Assembly (NCBI GenBank): GCA_023423935.1
Contig: JAFAEQ010000055.1
Span: 85,221-149,220 of the forward strand
Reading direction: 5' to 3'
Length of the DNA stretch: 64,000 bases
Origin: Pseudomonadota bacterium
GTDB taxonomy: Bacteria; Pseudomonadota; Gammaproteobacteria; Steroidobacterales; Steroidobacteraceae
The notes below the pieces were generated by a model. It was not told where the DNA came from, made no database searches, and worked only from the letters and a program-made list of their open reading frames with translations. Every line of letters begins with the position of its first letter. The stretch's first letter is position 1. Shown here in pieces: positions 1-8,416 of this stretch. A program made the position numbers and the translations under genes.

Positions 1-444
1 GTAGCGTCTGACCTGCCAGATGCTGATGTCGAGATCGTGCGCAATCTGTTCCAGGGAACGCTGATCGCGCAGTTTAAGCACAACGACCGCTCGTATCATC
101 GGCGAAAAGCTCGAAAGGGCGAGATCCAGCTGCTGTTGAGTTACAGCAGCTTCGAACTCGACGTCTGCCTCGGGGTCATTGGCCCATGAATCATCTTCCT
201 GCGGCACGTCCGGATCATGTGTCTGCTCGGCGCGCCACTGCCTCAAGGCCTGAGCGGCGAGCCGCATCAGGTAAGCCTGGGGATCCTGCACTTCGCTCAG
301 ATTCCGTGCGCGTAGCAGCCGCTCATGAGTTCGCTGTGCCAGATGCCTGATGTCGACGGCACCGGGCATGCGCCGGCCCAGGAACCCGAACAGATTGCGG
401 TTCCAGCGCTGCCGCCATGAGGCCACGAGAGGCTCGTCAGACAT
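1..444 (-). CDS. ECF-family RNA polymerase sigma factor (FecI-like), C-terminus cut by window edge
   Basis: The reverse strand from an ATG at 444 reads open to the window edge, giving 148 residues without a stop. Residues 30-70 resemble sigma region 2 (IRHLAQRTHERLLRARN, then DPQAYLMRLAAQALRQWR), and the last 45 residues form a region-4 helix-turn-helix (MIRAVVVLKLRDQRSLEQIA, then HDLDISIWQVRRY). This two-domain layout without regions 1 and 3 is that of ECF sigma factors, which direct RNA polymerase to stress or iron-uptake promoters; the FecI-like wording is closest. No FecR anti-sigma gene is visible on this side; it would lie beyond position 1. Only a few residues should be missing. Confidence 0.85.
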   Translation of the reverse strand, partial: MSDEPLVASWRQRWNRNLFGFLGRRMPGAVDIRHLAQRTHERLLRARNLSEVQDPQAYLMRLAAQALRQWRAEQTHDPDVPQEDDSWANDPEADVEFEAAVTQQQLDLALSSFSPMIRAVVVLKLRDQRSLEQIAHDLDISIWQVRRY

Positions 445-477
445 GTTGATGTGTCTGCGGTTGGTGAACAGGTGTGG

Positions 478-1020
478 CTACAGTAGTTGCAAAAGCGGGC
501 GCATGGGCGCCGGTGAGCAAAAAAAGATCCGGCCAGCCGAAGCGCGACCCTGCCACTGACTGCTCCAACCCGGCTGTCCGGACACTGCGATGGCCAGATG
601 CCGGGTGCCGGCTGCTTCGAAGTAACGATGGTAGCGCTGCCACTCTTCGGGCATCGATCCCGATCGGTGTCCTTCGTGGTTGTAGAGGCGCACCGTGTCG
701 GCTTCGATGCGGTCTCGATGCGCACTGAAACCAGGCAGGTTGCTGTTGTAACCGCGTGCGTGAGGCGGGTTATTCGCGTGCAAGTAAAGAGTCGGATTCT
801 GCTGACAACAGGCGCGGCTGACGCTCAGGTTGAGCTCACGGAAGCGCTAGCCGGCGTAGCGCAGGGTTAACCCGGTTGAACAGCGCGAGGTGATGGAACG
901 ACAGAGAAATCAGAATCGCTGCATCCACCTCCAGCACGGCGGCACTCGAGCCGCTGTTTCATGGATTCGCAGATAGCGAGTGCCTGCGGCGTTCGGCGCG
1001 GCGTCTGCGAGTGATGCGAA
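478..1020 (-). pseudogene. Probable degraded protein-coding remnant, family not recognised
   Basis: Read on the minus strand, this stretch holds protein-like segments that jump between frames: AAPNAAGTRYLRIHE near 1000, then VLEVDAAILISLSFHHLALF near 890-950, then a longer open piece from about 840 to 478 containing HANNPPHARGYNSNLPGF and HEGHRSGSMPEEWQRYHRYF. Stops separate the pieces and no start with a ribosome site is convincing. I read it as a decayed gene just upstream of the sigma factor gene. I could not assign a family; it may simply be non-coding GC-rich sequence. Confidence 0.3.
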
Positions 1021-1097
1021 TCATGCCAAGTCATAATAGGCAGGGCGGAGCTCGGTAAGTACGTTGTCTTTCAGCCGAAAGACAGCGAGGTGGCAAG

Positions 1098-1826
1098 ATG
1101 GACTCCGAAAGCTCCCATGTTCTGGTCATCGACGACGATGTGAATGTCTGCAGCAGCGTTCGCGATTACCTCAACAGGCACGACTTCCGTGTGAGCGTTG
1201 CCAATACGGGCAAGCAGGTCCTCGAGATCATCGGTCAGGATGCAATCGATCTGCTCGTCATGGAGCTGCGGCTTCACGGCGACGACGGATTGCGTCTCGC
1301 GCGCGAGATCCGTCAGAAGTCGAAGCTTCCCATCGTGGTGCTGTCGGAGCTGAAGGAGGAGGCGGATCGTGTGCTCGGGCTCGAGATGGGCGCCGACGAC
1401 TATCTGACCAAACCGTTCTCGCCGCGTGAACTGCTGGCTCGCATCCGAGCTGTCCTGCGCCGATCGCAAACCATTACCGTAGCGCCAGGTCGCGACGAGA
1501 CGCTGCGTGCCTATCGCTTTGCCGGATGGGAACTGAACGTTCGTCTGCATCGGCTCCTGACGCCGACCGGCGAGCGCATCGAGATTTCGCGTGGAGATTT
1601 CAGTCTTCTGTGCGCGTTTCTTTCATCGCCGCAACGGATTCTCAGTCGCGATCAGCTCCTCGAGCTTTCGCGCATTCACAGCACCGAAGTCTACGATCGC
1701 TGCATCGACGTGCAGATCATGCGTCTGCGTCGCAAGATCGAGGCGGACCCTTCCAATCCGACGTTCATCCGCACGGAACGCGGCACGGGTTACTTCTTCG
1801 ACGCGCCGGTGAAAGCAATCCGCTAA
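1098..1826 (+). CDS. OmpR/PhoB-type response regulator with Glu at the phosphorylation site
   Basis: 242 residues: an N-terminal receiver (about 7-125) and a C-terminal winged-helix DNA-binding domain (about 140-235, ending in the typical RTERGTGYFF). The acidic pocket (VIDDDVNV), switch Ser (VVLSELKEE) and Lys (DYLTKPF) are intact, but the phospho-acceptor is Glu56 (DLLVMELRLHGDDG), where the family has Asp. Glu often mimics phospho-Asp, so the protein may be constitutively active; this is inference. GAGGTGG lies 5 bases before the ATG. No kinase gene is adjacent, so it looks like an orphan regulator. A hairpin directly after the stop could terminate it. Confidence 0.9.
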   Translation: MDSESSHVLVIDDDVNVCSSVRDYLNRHDFRVSVANTGKQVLEIIGQDAIDLLVMELRLHGDDGLRLAREIRQKSKLPIVVLSELKEEADRVLGLEMGADDYLTKPFSPRELLARIRAVLRRSQTITVAPGRDETLRAYRFAGWELNVRLHRLLTPTGERIEISRGDFSLLCAFLSSPQRILSRDQLLELSRIHSTEVYDRCIDVQIMRLRRKIEADPSNPTFIRTERGTGYFFDAPVKAIR

Positions 1827-1852
1827 CGCTGCTGCGAGCCTGTCGAGCAGCG
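1827..1852 (+). terminator. Possible hairpin terminator after the OmpR-type regulator
   Basis: CGCTGCT at 1827-1833 pairs with AGCAGCG at 1846-1852, immediately after the TAA stop. There is no T-run, so it is a weak candidate. Confidence 0.35.
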
Positions 1853-2190
1853 CCGCGTACGCGATGCAATCGATGAGTCGATGAGCTCGGACGCGCGGAC
1901 GAATCGTCACGCACTCTCTCACGCGTGCAGCTGCGAATTCATCCTGTCTCGCTCTGCCCGAGACTCATCGCGTACTGGCCGCATTCACGCGCTCGGACGA
2001 ACGACGTGACTCGCAACGCAGGGCATGCAGGCAGTTCGTCTTCGGGCGAGTGAGTGTCGAGTTCTTTTTTGCATAAGGAGGGGTCCGGCGCGAACAATTC
2101 TCACTCTACTCATTCGGACACACTGTGATTCTCAGTGGTCGTGGTCGACGCGCAGTGCCAGTTTCAAAGCGGTCAAGGTGGACGCCACGC
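1853..2190. other. Intergenic region without a recognised gene
   Basis: About 340 bases between two regulator genes. A strong AAGGAGGGG sequence lies at about 2073-2081 but no start codon follows at a useful distance. Promoter elements for the next gene probably lie here; I cannot define them. Confidence 0.4.
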
Positions 2191-2871
2191 ATGAATGAAG
2201 CAGAGCAGATCGTTTTCGTGGTCCATGGAGATGCGCACGTGCGGGCTTCTCTCGACACGCTGCTGACTACCCATGGTTTGCGAACGTTGACGTTCGAGTG
2301 TGCCGCGCAGTACCTCGAGTATCCGAGACCGGACCTTCCGACGTGCCTGATTCTCGATGTCGAGCTTCCCGATGCGAACGGTCTCGACTTGCAACGGGAA
2401 GTGGCGCGCGACTGTCCCGCAGTCGTCTTCGTGACGTCTTCCGCCAACGTCGCGCACTCGGTGCGTGCGATCAAGGCGGGAGCAGCAGATTTTCTGACGA
2501 TCCCGTTCGATCAGCAGGAGCTCCTCACCTCGGTGCGTATGGCCTTGGCGTGTCAAGTGAGCCAGCGCCACGAGCGACAGAAGCTGGAAGAGTTGCGGCA
2601 ACGATCGATGCGCCTCACGCACCGCGAGCGCGAGGTGATGTCGCTGGTGGTCAGTGGGATGACCAACAAGCAGGTCGCATCGGAGTTGAGTATCAGCGAG
2701 GTGACTGTGCAGGTTCACCGCGGGCGTGTGATGCAGAAGATGCAGGCGAAATCGTTCGCAGATCTGGTCCGATTCGCTGAGATGCTGAGTGTCCCTTTGA
2801 GCGTTGCATCGCACCTCGAGGCTCGCCTTGCGAGATCGCATGGCCGCGCAGGATCAGTGATGACCCTTTGA
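2191..2871 (+). CDS. FixJ/NarL-type response regulator with atypical receiver
   Basis: 226 residues from the ATG at 2191 (MNEAEQIVFVVHGD). An upstream GTG in frame at 2125 would add 22 residues with no receiver homology, so I prefer 2191. The receiver spans about 5-120 and a LuxR-type HTH spans about 145-205 (LTHREREVMSLVVSGMTNKQ, then SISEVTVQVHRGRVMQKM). The receiver keeps the phosphorylatable Asp (CLILDVELPDANG), but the acidic pair is changed (VVHGDAH instead of VVDDD) and the conserved Lys is Ile (FLTIPF instead of FLTKPF). Phosphorylation-driven switching is therefore doubtful. It is an orphan, next to another regulator with an altered receiver. Confidence 0.88.
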   Translation: MNEAEQIVFVVHGDAHVRASLDTLLTTHGLRTLTFECAAQYLEYPRPDLPTCLILDVELPDANGLDLQREVARDCPAVVFVTSSANVAHSVRAIKAGAADFLTIPFDQQELLTSVRMALACQVSQRHERQKLEELRQRSMRLTHREREVMSLVVSGMTNKQVASELSISEVTVQVHRGRVMQKMQAKSFADLVRFAEMLSVPLSVASHLEARLARSHGRAGSVMTL

Positions 2872-3518
2872 TTCTCCGCGTCCCGGCGATGCCGCGCACC
2901 GCGTGCGCGAGCGTAAGTAACACTGATACACCGACACATTCGCGCGTCCCGTCTTGGGGAGAGATGCACTGGCGGTCCATGCCGCGCTCGTCATGCAGCG
3001 CCTCTCATCGCTTCTGCGAACGCAGGAGCAGAGACACTCGATCCCGCTGTTCATGGATACTGCGATTACAGCTGGTGGTGGCGCATTCACCAGAGCAAGG
3101 CGCGCTTCGTTACCCGCTTCAAGTACAACGCCAAGCTGGCGGTGGTGCAGGATCGGCGCATTGCCTGGAACGCCGCCGGGTGATGGCGGTGATGAGGCGC
3201 TGACGCGTCCCTCTCTGAACTCTGCTCTGTGATCCTGTGTGAACTCCGGATTCTCCTGCGACCCTGCGCCCCCGTGTACCCCGTGGAGATCTGCGCGGCA
3301 ACGCAAGCCTCGCGTCCTGCTGTGCGTGAATCGTCGGGGATTCTGTTGTTGCGCGGACAGCACGCCTCTCGGCGGGCTTTTCATCTGCAATCGACTACCT
3401 GCTGTTTCGACATTCTTTTGCGACCAGGACGCGCGATGTTGTGCGCGGCTGACAACCGCTGCGCGCGCAGCTCTCGGCGGCCGCGACGGGTCGCTGCACA
3501 ACTTTCTAGGAGCACATC
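2872..3518. other. Intergenic region with IS remnant
   Basis: Apart from the transposase fragment listed at 3049-3183, I see no gene in this 647-base stretch. The last 100 bases should hold the promoter and leader of the outer-membrane protein gene at 3519. Confidence 0.5.
3049..3183 (+). pseudogene. IS4-family transposase fragment
   Basis: One frame encodes VHGYCDYSWWWRIHQSKARF followed by VTRFKYNAKLAVVQDRRI and stops at 3181-3183. This matches the region around the YREK-side core of IS4-type transposases, typically DKGYxDYxWW...GAxFVTRxKxNA. Nothing of the N-terminal or C-terminal transposase parts is visible in any frame nearby, so it is a small relic of an old insertion. The element at 4310-4430 could be related debris. 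Confidence 0.6.
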
Positions 3519-4301
3519 ATGCTGAAGAGACTTTCTATTCCCCTCGTGCTGATCTCACTGGGTGCGGCGACCGCTGCATCGGCGGCGGAAGAGGGCCGGT
3601 GGACCGCGGGACTTCAAGTGGGTACGGCGCTCGTGCCGCACGGAAGCTTCCAGGCACGCGAGACGCGATCGATCGCAAATCTCGGCTCCCTGTTGCCTGC
3701 GCAGGCGGGTCAGTCGGGTACGTTGGATCTGGAACGGCAGAACTTCGACGACGTGTTCCGCGCAGGTCCGAGCATCGGTCTGGAGCTCGGTTATGGCGCC
3801 ACATCCAATCTCGAAGCTTTCGGGCGTTTGAGCTACACGCAATTCCGCGGCAGAACGCACCGCATCGGTGACATCCAGTCCGTCGGACTCGCACAGCCCG
3901 CCGATGTCAGAGTGAAGTTCGACGATCTCAAATCCTGGAGCGCCCAGTTCGGCGCGCGCTATTACCTCAACGAGGGAGCTGCGCGTTCGTACGTCGGCGG
4001 ATACGTCGGCGCCGAGCGTGCAAGCGAGCTGCGTGCGCACGTACGAGTGAACGGGATGCTGGAGCCTACCAATCGAGTCCGGCTGCTCGACAAGACGACG
4101 CGCTTCGACGTCGGTCTCGAAGTCGGTCTGGCCTATGAGATCGCGACGAACACGGCATTGCGCTTCGCGGTCGGTGCGGACTACAACAACCCGCGGCATG
4201 AGACCTCCCATGCGTACGAGACGATCGGCGCCGGGCCGGTGCGCATCACGGACGAGAGCTGGTCGTTCCCGATCAATCTCGGCCTGACGTATCAGTTCTG
4301 A
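3519..4301 (+). CDS. Outer-membrane beta-barrel protein (OmpW/opacity-like)
   Basis: 260 residues with a clear Sec signal peptide (residues 1-22, cleavage likely after ASA before AEEGRW). The mature part alternates hydrophobic and polar residues in strand-like segments with many Gly and aromatic residues (GLELGYGATSNLEAFGRLSY, FGARYYLNEG, YVGGYVGAE, LRFAVGADYN) and ends in the barrel assembly signal NLGLTYQF with a terminal Phe. This fits an eight-strand outer-membrane barrel. The start is supported by AGGAG (3509-3513) 5 bases before the ATG. It appears monocistronic; its ligand is unknown. Confidence 0.8.
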   Translation: MLKRLSIPLVLISLGAATAASAAEEGRWTAGLQVGTALVPHGSFQARETRSIANLGSLLPAQAGQSGTLDLERQNFDDVFRAGPSIGLELGYGATSNLEAFGRLSYTQFRGRTHRIGDIQSVGLAQPADVRVKFDDLKSWSAQFGARYYLNEGAARSYVGGYVGAERASELRAHVRVNGMLEPTNRVRLLDKTTRFDVGLEVGLAYEIATNTALRFAVGADYNNPRHETSHAYETIGAGPVRITDESWSFPINLGLTYQF

Positions 4302-4309
4302 GCGTCGAT

Positions 4310-4430
4310 GCTAAGGAAGCTCTGATTTATCGACTTCCCTGACCTTCGCAAGTCTGCAACTGGTTGAAATGCTTCGGTGGGCGAAGCACCTATGGTTGCG
4401 AATGGGGAATTGATCAGAGGTTACCTAAGC
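4310..4430. repeat. Short element with imperfect terminal inverted repeats (IS-end or MITE-like)
   Basis: The left end GCTAAGGAAGCTCTGATTTA and the reverse complement of the right end GCTTAGGTAACCTCTGATCA match over about 20 bases with a few differences. Between them lie about 80 bases including a small hairpin (GCTTCG and CGAAGC, about 4371-4387). No coding capacity is seen. The TGATCAGAGG type of end occurs in IS elements of Gammaproteobacteria, so I read it as a non-autonomous or collapsed insertion downstream of the outer-membrane protein gene. Confidence 0.5.
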
Positions 4431-4459
4431 GACGCCCGCAGGTCATGCGCGGGCGTCGC
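4429..4459 (+). terminator. Strong GC-rich hairpin, likely terminator
   Basis: GCGACGCCCGC (4429-4439) pairs perfectly with GCGGGCGTCGC (4449-4459). It lies downstream of the outer-membrane protein gene and touches the right end of the inverted-repeat element. Confidence 0.55.
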
Positions 4460-4860
4460 CTCTCGCGCAAGCGACGAGAACCACATCTTCTCGGTGCGCA
4501 GTGACGGCGAGCACGGCGCAGATCCAAGACCGTGCAGCTGAAGAAGAATCGACTGGTCGATGGGGTTCGCTCACTCTCGATCCTCGATCCGCTCGCCGCA
4601 GTTCATTGCGCATCTTCCGCAGTGGATTCTGAAACGCCCGGTCACAGGCCTTGACCATGAGCACGCTGTTGGGCGAGCAATGCGAGCGAGTGGCTGCTCG
4701 CTGAACTGAGAGTTACGTTGCCGTTGGCGAAGAATCGGCGATGTGCGGTCGATAATCACCACGATCGCAGGTGATCCGGCGATAGCTCATGATTGTCCTT
4801 GACTCGCGGGGTTCGAGGAATCGGCAGTATCCCGGTTCACCTCGCTTGCATGGAGGCGTT
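4460..4860. other. Intergenic region before the siderophore receptor
   Basis: About 400 bases with no convincing gene on either strand. The final part should carry the promoter of the TonB receptor operon; GGAGG at 4852-4856 is its ribosome site. No clear Fur box was recognised by eye. Confidence 0.4.
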
Positions 4861-6981
4861 GTGTTGCAGCACCCCTTGATCGAGCGCGCCTGTGCAATCG
4901 CACTGGCGCTGGTTCCGGTGTCTGCGTTTTGCGCAGCCGAGCAACCGGAGCAGACGCTTCGGCGGATTACTGTCGAAGCCGAGGAGGATGCCAGCAGCCC
5001 GGCGGCTGGATTTGTCGCTCAGACGGCGACGAAGTCCGATCTGGACATCGTCGACGTGCCGCGAGCTGTTTCGGTGGTGACGGCGGATGAGATTCGCAAC
5101 CGCGCGGCCGATGACCTGACGGACATCTTTCAATACACCGCGGGAATCAATGGCGATGCCTACGGCGGCAACTCCCTCTCGCGCGTGTACTCCAACGCCC
5201 GCGGCTTTCTGACCTATCAGTATCTGGATGGCATGAAGCTGCACGACAGCAACTGGGGTATCGAACCGTTCGGGCTGGAACGAGCCGAGCTGCTCAAGGG
5301 TCCGGGATCGAGTCTGTACGGGCAGGGGAGCCCCGGCGGCATCATCAATCTGATCAGCAAGCGTCCTTCGTTTGTGCCGACGGGTGAGCTTGCGTTGCAG
5401 GTGGGCTCGCATGAGCGAGTGCAGGGTGCGTTCGATGTGGCGGGTCCGCTGTCGGAGACGGTGTCCTATCGATTGACTGCTCTGGCGCGCGATGCTGAAA
5501 CGCAGATCGATCACACACAGGACGATCGCTACTACGTCGCACCCGCACTGACCTGGCGGCCGAGTGAACGCACCGAACTGACCGTGCTCGGCTCTTTCCA
5601 GTCCGATCCCAATCTCACCGTGTTCCAATACCTGCCGCGGGTCGGCACGCTTACGCCAAGCCAGTGGGGATACGTGCCGCGCAACACGTTCACCGGCGAG
5701 CCAGGATTTGACGACCTGAGCATCGATCGCACTCAGATCGGCTACCTGCTGCAGCACCGGTTCAGTGACTTGCTGAGCCTGCGACACAACGTCCGCTACA
5801 CTGATCTCGATATCACGGCGCGCTATCTGCAAGCCGGGGCGCTTGGTGCCGATCAGCGCACCGTGCCGCTCACCCGTGTGAACTCCGAGTTCGAGATCGA
5901 AGTATTCCAGACGGACAATCAGCTGGTGTTCGACTTCGACACGGGCTCGATCAGACATGAGGCGACCGTCGGCATCGACTACGCTTCCATTCCGACTTAT
6001 CAAGGTCAGGGCTCTGGCGCAGGGCCGACGCTAGACCTGTATGCACCCGCGTATGGAGCGTCGCTGGTGTTGCCGCCCATCACGACAGCTCGCGACCAGG
6101 ATTTCGAGCAGTTCGGCATCTACGCGCAGGATCAGCTATCGGTCGGCATCCTTTCATTGCTCCTTGGCGTGCGACGCGACGATGCCTCTTCGGAGACGAA
6201 GACGCGCAATCCGATCACCGGCGTGGCTGCTGCGACAGTCAAGCAGGACGACGAGGCCAATTCCGGTCAGGCGGGGATTTCGCTGCATTTCGCCAACGGG
6301 CTGGTGCCGTATGCAAACTACGCCAAGTCGTTTCAGCCGACCGCGGGCTCGGATTTCTCTGGCCGTCCGTTCGATCCCTCGACCGGCGAGCAGGTCGAGG
6401 TCGGCTTGAAGTATCGGCCGCCGGGCACAGCGATGCTGTTCACGGCTGCGTTGTTCGAGGTCGTGCAGAAGAATGTGCGTACCAATGACCTGGCTCATCC
6501 GGGCTTCGCGATTCAGACCGGCGAGGTGACTGCGAAGGGCGTCGAGGTGGAAAGCAAGATCAGTCTGGCGCAAGGACTGAATCTGAATGCTGCTTACACG
6601 TACCTGGACAACGAAGTCACGCGGTCCACCACCAGCAATCTCAACAAGGCGCCGCCGGGGCGACCAGAGCATCAGGCGTCTTTGTGGGCTGACTATCTCC
6701 TGCCGATCGTTCCGGGCCTCACCGTCGGTGGCGGCGTGCGCTACGTAGGTAAGTCGTTCGGTGATGCGACGAACACATTCAGGGTGCCGGACTACGCGCT
6801 GTTTGATGTGCTGCTGCGCTATGAGCTCAGTTCTGCGGCGCAGGGCCTCAAAGGGTGGAGTGTTGCTGCGAACGCTTCCAACCTCGACGACAAGCGATAT
6901 GTCGTGAACTGCGATGCGGCTACGCAATGTTTCTACGGCCAGGGACGCATCGCACGTCTCACGATCCATCGACGCTGGTAG
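4861..6981 (+). CDS. TonB-dependent siderophore receptor
   Basis: About 706 residues. An ATG at 4789 is in frame, but GGAGG at 4852-4856 and a good signal peptide (IERACAIALALVPVSAFCAA) support a start at GTG 4861 or TTG 4864. After the signal comes a short TonB-box-like stretch (RRITVEAEED), a plug domain (VPRAVSVVTADEIRNRAADD, then LLKGPGSSLYGQGSPGGIIN) and a 22-strand barrel ending in RLTIHRRW with a terminal aromatic residue. The plug wording is that of ferric-siderophore receptors of the FhuA/FpvA type, which import iron chelates with energy from TonB-ExbBD. It is followed by PepSY and small membrane genes, as in many siderophore loci. The exact siderophore cannot be told. Confidence 0.9.
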   Translation: MLQHPLIERACAIALALVPVSAFCAAEQPEQTLRRITVEAEEDASSPAAGFVAQTATKSDLDIVDVPRAVSVVTADEIRNRAADDLTDIFQYTAGINGDAYGGNSLSRVYSNARGFLTYQYLDGMKLHDSNWGIEPFGLERAELLKGPGSSLYGQGSPGGIINLISKRPSFVPTGELALQVGSHERVQGAFDVAGPLSETVSYRLTALARDAETQIDHTQDDRYYVAPALTWRPSERTELTVLGSFQSDPNLTVFQYLPRVGTLTPSQWGYVPRNTFTGEPGFDDLSIDRTQIGYLLQHRFSDLLSLRHNVRYTDLDITARYLQAGALGADQRTVPLTRVNSEFEIEVFQTDNQLVFDFDTGSIRHEATVGIDYASIPTYQGQGSGAGPTLDLYAPAYGASLVLPPITTARDQDFEQFGIYAQDQLSVGILSLLLGVRRDDASSETKTRNPITGVAAATVKQDDEANSGQAGISLHFANGLVPYANYAKSFQPTAGSDFSGRPFDPSTGEQVEVGLKYRPPGTAMLFTAALFEVVQKNVRTNDLAHPGFAIQTGEVTAKGVEVESKISLAQGLNLNAAYTYLDNEVTRSTTSNLNKAPPGRPEHQASLWADYLLPIVPGLTVGGGVRYVGKSFGDATNTFRVPDYALFDVLLRYELSSAAQGLKGWSVAANASNLDDKRYVVNCDAATQCFYGQGRIARLTIHRRW

Positions 6982-6991
6982 TCGCGTCGTC

Positions 6992-8113
6992 GTGAAGCCG
7001 TCGACGCTGCATCGATGGCGCTTCATCCATACCTGGACGAGCGTGGTCTGCACGGCATTTCTGTTGATGCTGTGTGTGACCGGGCTCGTCCTGATCTGGG
7101 TCGATGAGATCGATGCGACGTTCGCCGGTCATCCAGCGCCGCCGTCGCGTCCCGCGGTGGTGGAGTTGGCCAATCTCGACGCGATCTTCGCGAGAGCGCT
7201 GGAGCGCGCGCCGGGTGAACGTGTCACGTATGCCGATTGGGCGTTCGACGGCGTCCTGGTCGGCGTGAACATGGCGCCGGCAGATTCGGAAGAACGCACC
7301 CGTCAGTTGGTTTTCGATGCGCACACTGGCGCCTTCATGGAGGACACGAAGACTGACAATCCGAATCATCCGGTGCGCGTATTCCTGCGCATCATGAATC
7401 GGTTGCACATCACGATGTTCGCTGGCTTGCCGGGCTCGTTCTTGTTGGCAGGCATGACGGTGTTGTTCGTGGCCGCGACCGTGAGCGGTGCGGTTCTATA
7501 TGGCCCGTTCCGCCGCGGGCTCGAGTTCGGCGCAGTACGGAACGGACATGAGCGCAGACGCTTACTGGATCTTCATAACCTGCTGGGCATCGTGACCCTG
7601 GGCTGGGTATTCGTCGTCAGCGTCACTGGCATCATGAATGCGTTCACCGTGCCGCTGTACTCAGCCTGGCGGCAATCCGCCGTGCAGGAGCTGGCGGGCG
7701 AGCCGATGGCCAAGCTGGACACCAGCGAGTCCATTGGTCCGCAAGCTGCGCTCGAGGCCGCTTACCGGGTCGATCGGGACTCACGCATGGTGCGGCTCGT
7801 GCCGCCCGGCGGTTGGCAGGGCGCGCCGGGTTACTACGTGGTGTGGGTGCAGGGCTCGACACCGGTACAGTCGAAAATCTTTCGCCCGATTCTGGTTCAT
7901 GCGCAGACAGGCCGGGTCAACCTGTCGCATCGCCCGCCGTGGTACCTCAAAGCATTACAGATGTCGCGGCCGCTGCACTTCGGTGACTACGGCGGCTCAC
8001 CGCTGAAAATGTTGTGGAGCGCGTTCGCGTTCATCGCGATCTATATCCTGGTCAGCGGCTGGAGGCTTTGGTGGCGCCGAGTGCAAGTGAAAGAGAAGGC
8101 GTTACCCGCGTGA
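6992..8113 (+). CDS. PepSY-associated transmembrane protein (siderophore-utilisation membrane protein)
   Basis: 373 residues from GTG 6992, ten bases after the receptor stop; an earlier frame inside the receptor gene is less likely. Four membrane segments are visible: about 15-40 (CTAFLLMLCVTGLVLIWVDE), 150-175, 200-225 (LLGIVTLGWVFVVSVTGIMN) and 340-360 (LWSAFAFIAIYILVSGWRLW). Periplasmic parts between them carry PepSY-like sequence. Proteins of this family follow TonB receptors and are thought to act as inner-membrane reductases or to help release iron from siderophores; the precise role is unproven. Confidence 0.85.
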   Translation: MKPSTLHRWRFIHTWTSVVCTAFLLMLCVTGLVLIWVDEIDATFAGHPAPPSRPAVVELANLDAIFARALERAPGERVTYADWAFDGVLVGVNMAPADSEERTRQLVFDAHTGAFMEDTKTDNPNHPVRVFLRIMNRLHITMFAGLPGSFLLAGMTVLFVAATVSGAVLYGPFRRGLEFGAVRNGHERRRLLDLHNLLGIVTLGWVFVVSVTGIMNAFTVPLYSAWRQSAVQELAGEPMAKLDTSESIGPQAALEAAYRVDRDSRMVRLVPPGGWQGAPGYYVVWVQGSTPVQSKIFRPILVHAQTGRVNLSHRPPWYLKALQMSRPLHFGDYGGSPLKMLWSAFAFIAIYILVSGWRLWWRRVQVKEKALPA

Positions 8114-8292
8114 AGCATCGTTTGCGGATCTATGCCGCGCCGCTCGGGATGATGCTCGCGATCGTGATCGGCTTGATCGCCGCACTCGTCGGTGGATCGC
8201 GGTGGTATCCCTTGACCTGGCTGGCGCTTGTGGCGCCGTTGGTCATCATAGCTCGATTCTTGTGGCGCGGAGGCCGGCGCTACAAGGCCTGA
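8110..8292 (+). CDS. Small inner-membrane protein of the siderophore operon
   Basis: 60 residues, starting at a GTG that overlaps the stop of the PepSY gene (GTGA). It has two hydrophobic segments (APLGMMLAIVIGLIAALVGG and LTWLALVAPLVIIARFLW) and a basic C-terminal tail. Translational coupling suggests it works with the PepSY protein. Similar two-helix proteins are common at the end of such operons, but I cannot name a family. Confidence 0.7.
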   Translation: MKHRLRIYAAPLGMMLAIVIGLIAALVGGSRWYPLTWLALVAPLVIIARFLWRGGRRYKA

Positions 8293-8416
8293 AGTGCGCC
8301 GATAGTCGAATTGTGCCGAGCATGCAGTCGGCGGCCAACCATCGATCCATTCTCAGTGCCCGAGAGCATCGGGCACGCTGCCGGCGCTGATGCATCGCGT
8401 CCGCACACGGGACACA

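Noticed and set aside
2073..2130. Strong Shine-Dalgarno-like AAGGAGGGG
   Set aside because: No start codon follows within 4-12 bases in an open frame; possibly part of a leader, not a gene start.
2868..3203. Plus-strand open frame covering the transposase remnant in another frame
   Set aside because: Ser/Arg/Cys-rich out-of-frame translation without features; the IS4-like frame is the meaningful one.
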